Shown piece by piece: positions 1 to 5,024 of a stretch of 5,024 nucleotides of DNA; position 1 is the stretch's first letter; each line of letters opens with the position of its first letter. Origin of the DNA: Bacteroidota bacterium (GTDB lineage Bacteria; Bacteroidota; Bacteroidia; Cytophagales; Cyclobacteriaceae); the NCBI GenBank assembly GCA_027297025.1, contig JAPUIM010000258.1, positions 1-5,024 on the forward strand. The letters are read 5' to 3'. A program made the position numbers and the translations under genes. The notes below the pieces were generated by a model, which did not search any database, was not told the DNA's origin, and was given only the letters and a program-made list of their open reading frames with translations.

Positions 1-2159
1 GACCTTGGAGTCCGTCCGATAGGTGATTGATCAACCTCGATTACTTTATCCAGATGTTGTAATCCAGCTATAGAGTGGAATGCCATCGGTTCTTTTCTGG
101 ACTTATAAAAATGCCCGTTTAATACAGGAAACAAGGTATCATGAATGAGGGTGGATTTGCCACTGCCGGACACTCCGGTCACACAAATCATTTTACCCAA
201 GGGAATTTGTAATTGAATATTTTTCAGGTTGTTTCCGGTAGCTCCTTTTAACCTCAGCTGCTTCCCATTTCCGGCTCTCCTTTGAGAGGGGACTTTGATT
301 CTGATCTTGTTTTTAAGGTAATCGGCGGTCAAGCTTTTCCCTTTTAGAAATGTTTTGGGAGACCCTTCTGCCACGATCTGACCTCCATGTCTACCCGCTC
401 CAGGACCAATATCCAATATGTAGTCCGATTGAAGCATCATTTCCTTGTCATGCTCTACCACTATTACCGAATTCCCAATATCTCGCAGATCCTTCAAGGC
501 CTTGATCAATCTCCTATTGTCTCTTTGATGCAAGCCGATACTGGGCTCGTCAAGTATGTAAAGCACTCCCACTAACTGGGTGCCTATCTGAGTGGCCAGA
601 CGAATTCGCTGTGCTTCTCCTCCTGCCAAAGTCCTCAATGGCCGGTTGAGGTGCAGATAGTCCAATCCCACATCCAGCAAAAAACCGATCCTCTTCCTGA
701 TTTCTTTCAATATCTCGGTTCCGATCAACTTTTGCCGGTCGGTCAATTTATCCTCCACACTATCAAACCATTGGCTTAGTTTTCTTATATCCAATTCAGC
801 CAATTCAGCAATATTAGTTCCGGCCAATTTAAAATGCAGTGACTCCTTTTTAAGCCTTGCCCCCTGGCATTCGGGACAAGTGGTTACCTGGGTAAAGTCT
901 TTGATCCATTTTTGGATCTTTTCAGTACCACTATCCTTTTGTCGTTCCAAAAATCGAATGATACCATCAAACTTAACCTGCCAGCTGGTGCCTGGGTATT
1001 TTTTAGAATCTACAGCTATGGGTACCTCATCACCATACAATAGTATCTGTAAAACCTCCTCCGGAATATTCTTTATGGGGGTAGTCAAATTCAATTTCTT
1101 CCCTTTAAGAATGGTCTCCAATTTTTTAAAGATCCATATATCGCGGTATTCCCCCAAGGGGACAATGCCACCCCGGGAGATACTCAAACCAGGATCCGGT
1201 ATTACGGTTTCCTTGGTAATCTCTTCTATCTGCCCCAAGCCGTTACAGGTAGGGCAAGCGCCATAAGGAGAATTAAAGGAAAAACTATTGGGGGCTGGTT
1301 CATCATAGGCCAGACCGGTTTTGGCGTCCATGAGGTTCCTGGAAAAATAATGTACGGTTTCCTCACCATCCAACACAAATAAGGTTCCCTTTCCTTGATG
1401 TAAAGCCGTTTTGACCGACTGACTAAGACGAAACTTTTCACTGGGCTGCGCCATCAACCGGTCCACAATAATCTCAATATCGTGAATCTTGTAACGGTCG
1501 ACCTGCATTTTGGGCTCTATTTCCTGAACTTTCCCGTCTATACGCGCTTTATTATAACCCATTTTCCGGATCTGCTGAAACAATTCCCGATAGTGTCCTT
1601 TTCGGCCTTTCACTACCGGAGCCAGAACAACTAAGGGCTGGTCTTTAAAATTTTTCAGTAGATGTTGGGTTATCTGATCTTCCGATTGCTGCACCATTTT
1701 TTCACCTGTAAGGTAAGAGTAGGCTTCTCCTGCCCGGGCGTATAATAGGCGCATGAAATCATAGATTTCGGTAACGGTTCCAACGGTGGAACGGGGGTTG
1801 CGCGAGGTGGTTTTTTGCTCGATGGATATTACAGGACTCAGACCATTGATCTTATCCACATCCGGACGCTCCATATTACCGATGAAATTACGGGCGTAGG
1901 CGGAAAAACTTTCCATATAGCGCCTCTGACCTTCAGCGTAGATGGTATCAAAGGCCAATGAAGATTTTCCACTGCCCGAGATGCCAGTAATTACTATCAA
2001 CTGATTTCGGGGAAATCGAAGGTCAATATTTTTTAAATTGTGCTCCCGTGCTCCAAATATTTCTATGAACTCCTGCCCGTTTTCATTACTATTGTCATTC
2101 CCCGATTGTGTTGATCCCGAAGAATTTTTAGTGGCAGTTTGAGTTTTACTATAGGGCAT
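1..2159 (-). CDS. uvrA: UvrABC excinuclease subunit A, partial (C-terminal part beyond left edge)
   Basis: UvrA is the cytoplasmic ATPase that, with UvrB, finds bulky DNA lesions in nucleotide excision repair. The frame was translated by hand and stays open for 719 codons to the window edge; about 220-240 residues of a typical UvrA are missing. Visible in order: Walker A of the first ATPase half (GISGSGKS, residues 59-66, Lys65); the Bacteroidota-style YARAGEAYSYLTGEKMV (140-156); FSFNSPYGACPTCNGLG with Cys302/Cys305; a CPECQGARL motif (Cys428/Cys431); ABC signature I (LAGGEAQRIRLA, from 511); Walker B (LYILDEPSIGLHQRDN, Asp537/Glu538); H-loop His570; and Walker A of the second half (GVSGSGKST, 662-670). 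Signature II, its zinc module and Walker B II lie outside the window. The ATG at 2159 is chosen because an in-frame TAG lies seven codons upstream; GTG at 2165 is the only alternative between them. This start gives about 28 extra polar residues before the conserved IEIFGAREHNLKNI. The lost cysteine pair and Ser-to-Ala signature change are described in findings. Identity is certain. Confidence 0.97.
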   Translation of the reverse strand, partial: MPYSKTQTATKNSSGSTQSGNDNSNENGQEFIEIFGAREHNLKNIDLRFPRNQLIVITGISGSGKSSLAFDTIYAEGQRRYMESFSAYARNFIGNMERPDVDKINGLSPVISIEQKTTSRNPRSTVGTVTEIYDFMRLLYARAGEAYSYLTGEKMVQQSEDQITQHLLKNFKDQPLVVLAPVVKGRKGHYRELFQQIRKMGYNKARIDGKVQEIEPKMQVDRYKIHDIEIIVDRLMAQPSEKFRLSQSVKTALHQGKGTLFVLDGEETVHYFSRNLMDAKTGLAYDEPAPNSFSFNSPYGACPTCNGLGQIEEITKETVIPDPGLSISRGGIVPLGEYRDIWIFKKLETILKGKKLNLTTPIKNIPEEVLQILLYGDEVPIAVDSKKYPGTSWQVKFDGIIRFLERQKDSGTEKIQKWIKDFTQVTTCPECQGARLKKESLHFKLAGTNIAELAELDIRKLSQWFDSVEDKLTDRQKLIGTEILKEIRKRIGFLLDVGLDYLHLNRPLRTLAGGEAQRIRLATQIGTQLVGVLYILDEPSIGLHQRDNRRLIKALKDLRDIGNSVIVVEHDKEMMLQSDYILDIGPGAGRHGGQIVAEGSPKTFLKGKSLTADYLKNKIRIKVPSQRRAGNGKQLRLKGATGNNLKNIQLQIPLGKMICVTGVSGSGKSTLIHDTLFPVLNGHFYKSRKEPMAFHSIAGLQHLDKVIEVDQSPIGRTPR

Positions 2160-2169
2160 TAGCACAAGT

Positions 2170-2191
2170 TCACCCAGCTATGGTTGGGTGA
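2170..2191. repeat. Inverted repeat in the uvrA leader
   Basis: TCACCCA and TGGGTGA form a perfect 7-bp stem around an 8-base centre, ending 10 bases before the uvrA ATG. In the uvrA transcript it would be a small hairpin over the place where a ribosome binds; as DNA it is a 22-bp dyad that could be an operator. It is not followed by a T-run on the uvrA strand, so it is not a normal intrinsic terminator. The repeat is seen directly; any function is inference. Confidence 0.55.
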
Positions 2192-2200
2192 TGTCAAACA

Positions 2201-2220
2201 AAAATTACGCAAAATTACGC
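2201..2220. repeat. Perfect 10-base tandem repeat upstream of uvrA
   Basis: The unit aaaattacgc occurs twice back to back. It lies in the 111-base gap between the transglycosylase gene and uvrA, just upstream of the inverted repeat. One copy, read on the minus strand, contains the possible -7 promoter box. The 10-base period is close to one helical turn, which would put two identical sites on the same DNA face. The repeat is certain as sequence; its role is unknown. Confidence 0.8.
2210..2217 (-). promoter_or_regulatory. Possible Bacteroidota -7 box for uvrA
   Basis: Read on the minus strand, this is TAATTTTG, a full match to the Bacteroidota primary-sigma -7 consensus TAnnTTTG. A T-run (2240-2234) lies at about the right distance for the -33 element, but the expected TTTG is not present. 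Transcription would start near 2205-2200 and give a leader of about 40-45 bases carrying the inverted repeat. The site is short and the region is AT-rich, so a chance match is possible. Confidence 0.3.
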
Positions 2221-2270
2221 TTTCCCTTTCCTTAAAAAAAGTGTGGCTGTAAAAATCAATGAATATCTTC

Positions 2271-3272
2271 TTAATTCGTTTCCTCGGAAATCTTATTTAG
2301 GGAATCCAGGGCTACCAATGGGATAGAATCTTGCTTGACCATTTGGGGGATCAGGAGGGTGTAACTGTTTCCTTTTCTTTTAATAGTCAGACTATTGCTG
2401 CGCAACCAGGGATTGTGGATCTTTAAGGTTTTGTAATTAATTCCCTGATCCAGGGCAAAATCCACTAAGCTTTTTATATTTTGTTCCACCAACATTTGTT
2501 GTAGGGATTCCTGTTTATACAAATGGTGTACGGGGATTTCATATCCATATTTCTCCGGGTTTTCCATGATCTCTTTTAGTGCCAGGATCCTGAATAAATA
2601 GCGGGAGGTCTCATCATTGAGCAATAGATCATAATAGGAGTCAACTTTTTGTTCATCTATCCGGTTGGAAAGTCCTCGCATGCCCATATTGTAAGAAGCT
2701 GCTGCATTGGTCCAGTTGCCGAATTTTTCATAAGCCTTAATCAAATATTTACAAGCGGCCTGTGTCGACTTAATGGGATCATACCTTTCGTCCACCTCCC
2801 GGCTGATCTCCAATCCCAATTCCCTTCCAGTTGCTCTTAATATCTGCCAATAACCTACGGCATTTTTAGGAGATACCACATTCTGCAGGCCGCTTTCTAT
2901 TACTGGTAAATACTTGAAATCAGAAGGTATATTATTTTCCAATAATATTTTTTCTACCTGTGGAAGCCAGCGATTTGACCTCTTGATTAAAAAAACGGTG
3001 CTAGTGTTCCAATAGATATTGGTGTGTATTTCTTTGTCCAATCGTTCCAAGACATCGGACTGATATAATGGCACCTCCTCACCAGCAAACTGTATGTTAG
3101 CAGGCAGATCAAAAGTGAATACCTTATAGTTGGTTCTGGCCTCAAATGTCGAAGATTGGATCACCGGATCGGAAATGGCTTCATTGTTTTCTTTTGTCCG
3201 GCCATAGAGAATATAACCGATCAATACTAGAATGATAAGCAGTTGGACAATCGGTAAAACGGTGTTTTTCAA
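2271..3272 (-). CDS. Membrane-anchored lytic transglycosylase, SLT/MltD type
   Basis: This 333-residue protein is predicted to cut the MurNAc-GlcNAc bond of peptidoglycan in the periplasm, forming 1,6-anhydro-MurNAc ends. Residues 5-23 are a hydrophobic segment (VLPIVQLLIILVLIGYILY) after a short Lys-containing start. With no lipobox cysteine, it is a signal anchor or Sec signal rather than a lipoprotein signal. The SLT (GH23) domain spans about 105-215: YLPVIESGLQ with predicted catalytic Glu126, AVGYWQ (138-143), the MltD-like VDERYDPIKSTQAA, and ASYNMG (192-197). The tail (about 255-310, with NPWLRSNSL and YTLLIP) resembles the second half of a LysM repeat but is degenerate; E. coli MltD has clear LysM repeats. 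The start is TTG, two bases after the stop of the LOG gene; a frame stop (TGA) lies a little upstream and no ATG or GTG lies between, so TTG is the best choice. It is probably cotranscribed with LOG and its translation coupled to it. Family call is firm; the exact subfamily less so. Confidence 0.93.
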   Translation of the reverse strand: MKNTVLPIVQLLIILVLIGYILYGRTKENNEAISDPVIQSSTFEARTNYKVFTFDLPANIQFAGEEVPLYQSDVLERLDKEIHTNIYWNTSTVFLIKRSNRWLPQVEKILLENNIPSDFKYLPVIESGLQNVVSPKNAVGYWQILRATGRELGLEISREVDERYDPIKSTQAACKYLIKAYEKFGNWTNAAASYNMGMRGLSNRIDEQKVDSYYDLLLNDETSRYLFRILALKEIMENPEKYGYEIPVHHLYKQESLQQMLVEQNIKSLVDFALDQGINYKTLKIHNPWLRSNSLTIKRKGNSYTLLIPQMVKQDSIPLVALDSLNKISEETN

Positions 3273-3277
3273 AATTA
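3270..3277 (-). promoter_or_regulatory. LOG stop / transglycosylase TTG start junction
   Basis: On the minus strand the junction reads TAA TT TTG: the LOG gene stops at 3277-3275 and the transglycosylase starts at 3272. No Shine-Dalgarno sequence precedes the TTG; the surrounding bases are nearly all A and T. This arrangement suggests that ribosomes finishing LOG restart on the next gene. The spacing and the lack of other start codons are seen directly; coupling is inferred. Confidence 0.7.
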
Positions 3278-4027
3278 AAAATTGGGAGATAACAGGTACT
3301 TGGAATAGAAATCATCTATCGCTTTCACAGCATCGGTAGGATTGTCCACCAGACTCACCAATTGAAGATCTTTCGGGCTTACATTATTTTCTGTGAGTAA
3401 GGTATTTTTAATCCAATCAAACAATCCCGCCCAGTAACTCTTTCCCACCAGCACAATGGGAAAACGTCCGATTTTTTCTGTTTGAATTAGGGTAATTGAC
3501 TCAAATAGTTCATCCAAGGTGCCAAAACCTCCGGGCATTACCACAAACCCCTGCGCATATTTTACAAACATCACCTTTCTTACAAAAAAGTAGTCGAAAG
3601 AGATCAGTTTATCGGGATCGATATAAATATTACTTTCTTTTTCAAAAGGGAGTACGATGTTCAAACCAACCGATTTTCCCTGCTCACTCCTGGCCCCTTT
3701 ATTACCGGCTTCCATGATACCCGGGCCTCCTCCGGTGATTACTCCATATCCGTGCCGGACCAACTTGGCGGCTATTTCCTCGGCCATTTTATAATAGGGA
3801 TGATCACTTTTGGTGCGAGACGAACCAAAAATTGAAACACAAGGTCCGATCTTGGCCAATTTCTCAAATCCCTCCACTAACTCCGACATGATCTTGAAAA
3901 TGGCCCAGGAGTCCGAACTTTTGATCTCACTCCAATCCCTGTCTTTAAACGCCTGCCGAATCTTGCTTTCCTCTTTTACCACAGATCCGGTGCTTTGTGA
4001 ATTACCCATTGACTTCTTAGTATCCAT
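3275..4027 (-). CDS. LOG / TIGR00730 family Rossmann-fold nucleotide phosphoribohydrolase
   Basis: Proteins of this family hydrolyse a nucleoside 5'-monophosphate, in studied members N6-modified or plain AMP, to the free base and ribose 5-phosphate; many are still misnamed lysine decarboxylases. The 250 residues show the full signature set: SIFGSSR (65-71), GVITGGGPGIMEAGNKGA (95-112), FFVRK (147-151, Arg150 likely catalytic) and PGGFGTLDELFE (165-176, with Glu173 of the PGGxGTxxE motif). About 60 residues precede the Rossmann core, including WAIFKIMSELVEGFEKL, which is usual for the longer bacterial branch. The cytoplasm is the expected site, as there is no signal or membrane segment. The ATG at 4027 follows an A-rich stretch; another ATG ten bases upstream is out of frame. 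The gene lies 49 bases after the epimerase and 2 bases before the transglycosylase, so it is probably mid-operon. Family and motifs are firm; the actual substrate cannot be told from sequence. Confidence 0.94.
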   Translation of the reverse strand: MDTKKSMGNSQSTGSVVKEESKIRQAFKDRDWSEIKSSDSWAIFKIMSELVEGFEKLAKIGPCVSIFGSSRTKSDHPYYKMAEEIAAKLVRHGYGVITGGGPGIMEAGNKGARSEQGKSVGLNIVLPFEKESNIYIDPDKLISFDYFFVRKVMFVKYAQGFVVMPGGFGTLDELFESITLIQTEKIGRFPIVLVGKSYWAGLFDWIKNTLLTENNVSPKDLQLVSLVDNPTDAVKAIDDFYSKYLLSPNF

Positions 4028-4076
4028 ATCTTTTCATTTTGCGGAATATTAAAAATAATCTAATCGTCGGTATAAA

Positions 4077-4985
4077 TCAGCTTTTAAGTAGATCTTTTAA
4101 AGCTACCCCCCCATTAGCAAACTGAAAATCGAAACCTGTAGTTTCAATTTTTTTACTGGAAACTCGATTTCCTCCTAATACAATGGAAGCCATTTCTCCC
4201 AGCATTAATTTTAAAACAAATGAAGGAACCGGAGGCAACAATAGTGGTCGGTTTGTCGCTTTGGCTAATAGTCTGGTAAATTCCCTATTGGTTAACGGTT
4301 GGGGAGCTACCGCATTGTATGTTCCTGCAATTTTAGGATCTTCGATGGCACGAATAAAAAGCTCGCACAAATCCTCTAAGTGGATCCAACTCATGTACTG
4401 ATCACCACTGCCCAAAAGGGCGCCAACTCCCAATTTGATAGGAACTACCAGTTTCTTCAATGCCCCTCCCACGGGGCTCAAGATCACTCCTATTCTAAAT
4501 TTTACGGTTCGAATACCCCGACCACCAAATTGATCCGCAGCTCTCTCCCAGTGCACACAAAGGTCGGCTAAAAATCCGCTCCCGGGACCATCTTCTTCCC
4601 CCATCCAGGTATCCCCAGTATCGATACCGTAATATCCGATGGCGGAGGCTGAAATAAATGTGCCGACCTGGTGGTCAATAGAGGTTAAATGTTCAAATAG
4701 AAGTTTACTTCCTTCCACTCTGCTATTAAATACTTCCGCCTTTCTTTTTACTGACCATCTTTTATCAGCTACTCCTGCTCCAGCCAGGTGAATTAAGCTG
4801 TCCACCTTATCACATGCTCCTTCCTCTAAGGATTTGTTTTCCGGGTCCCATTTAAATCCAGGAATATTTCCTTGGTTTGGGTTTCTACTTAAATGAGAAA
4901 CATGATGACCTTTTTCTATCAATTTTCGGGTCAATTGGGATCCCAATAAACCCGTGCCTCCGGTGATCAATATTTTTTTACTCAT
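4077..4985 (-). CDS. TIGR01777 family NAD(P)-dependent epimerase (SDR39U1/YfcH-like)
   Basis: This is an atypical extended short-chain dehydrogenase of 302 residues, the normal length for the family; no member's physiological substrate is well known. The N-terminal nucleotide-binding motif is TGGTGLLG (8-15), with SHLSRNP (30-36) ending strand 2. Further family marks are HLAGAGVADKRW (66-77), ISASAIGYYG (111-120, the usual SASA-GYYG around the active-site Tyr), FRIGVILS (163-170) and SWIHLEDL (199-206). The C-terminal DUF1731-like part has RPLLLPPVPSFVLKLMLGEM (246-265) and ends in the expected KKIETTGFDFQF and ALKDLL. A run of seven G codes Gly-Gly near the end and does not break the frame. 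The ATG at 4985 directly precedes the Rossmann strand; no Shine-Dalgarno sequence or good promoter is seen in the 39 bases to its right, so an upstream gene could belong to the same transcript. Family call is firm; reaction unknown. Confidence 0.94.
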   Translation of the reverse strand: MSKKILITGGTGLLGSQLTRKLIEKGHHVSHLSRNPNQGNIPGFKWDPENKSLEEGACDKVDSLIHLAGAGVADKRWSVKRKAEVFNSRVEGSKLLFEHLTSIDHQVGTFISASAIGYYGIDTGDTWMGEEDGPGSGFLADLCVHWERAADQFGGRGIRTVKFRIGVILSPVGGALKKLVVPIKLGVGALLGSGDQYMSWIHLEDLCELFIRAIEDPKIAGTYNAVAPQPLTNREFTRLLAKATNRPLLLPPVPSFVLKLMLGEMASIVLGGNRVSSKKIETTGFDFQFANGGVALKDLLKS

Positions 4986-5024
4986 TTTGGATAGTTCCAG
5001 TTAAAACTTCCCTTAATAAATCAA

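Noticed and set aside
880..1266. Plus-strand open frame of 128 codons
   Set aside because: It lies entirely antisense to conserved uvrA coding sequence, and its translation resembles no known family; it is a shadow frame.
1226..1441. Minus-strand open frame of 71 codons
   Set aside because: It overlaps uvrA in another frame on the same strand; the uvrA frame carries the conserved motifs.
2221..2270. Intrinsic terminator after the transglycosylase gene
   Set aside because: There is a T-run on the minus strand (2240-2234), but I could find no GC-rich stem before it.
4028..4076. Separate promoter or terminator between epimerase and LOG
   Set aside because: The 49 bases are AT-rich with no TAnnTTTG match and no stem; an operon spacer is the simplest reading.
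4106..4112. Run of seven C (seven G in the epimerase gene) as a phase-variation or frameshift site
   Set aside because: The frame across it gives the expected Gly-Gly and family-typical ending, and a change there would affect only the last few residues.
4986..5024. Promoter for the epimerase gene
   Set aside because: A TTG at the right edge is about 18 bases from TAACTGG, but the latter is a poor match to TAnnTTTG; too weak to list.

Overview
The window comes from an ordinary chromosomal region of a member of the Bacteroidota, probably a flavobacterium or cytophagan. The evidence is the protein style: the UvrA variant segment 'YARAGEAYSYLTGEKMV', a periplasmic MltD-type lytic transglycosylase, a long-form LOG protein and a TIGR01777 epimerase. 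Ribosome binding sites are A-rich or absent rather than clear Shine-Dalgarno sequences, and there is one match to the Bacteroidota -7 promoter box (TAnnTTTG). The rank below phylum is inference.

All four genes lie on the minus strand and read from right to left. In transcription order they are: a TIGR01777 / SDR39U1-type NAD(P)-dependent epimerase (4985-4077); a LOG / TIGR00730 Rossmann-fold nucleotide phosphoribohydrolase (4027-3275); a membrane-anchored lytic transglycosylase of the SLT/MltD type (3272-2271); and the first 719 codons of uvrA (2159-1), which runs off the left edge inside its second ATPase half. The first three are close-packed: 49 bases between epimerase and LOG, then only 2 bases between the LOG stop and a TTG start for the transglycosylase. 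They look like one transcript. A 111-base gap (2160-2270) precedes uvrA and holds the only visible non-coding structure: a perfect 10-base tandem repeat, a possible -7 promoter box and a 7-bp inverted repeat just before the start codon. uvrA may therefore have its own promoter, although no convincing terminator separates it from the upstream gene.

The genes do not form an obvious pathway. UvrA is the damage-recognition ATPase of nucleotide excision repair, the transglycosylase remodels peptidoglycan, LOG cleaves nucleoside monophosphates, and the epimerase's substrate is unknown. No mobile element, CRISPR array, RNA gene or clear new system is visible. The points most worth a second look are sequence departures in UvrA (loss of two zinc-ligand cysteines, an altered ABC signature and an N-terminal extension), the structured uvrA leader, and the TTG-started, translationally coupled transglycosylase with a degenerate LysM-like tail.
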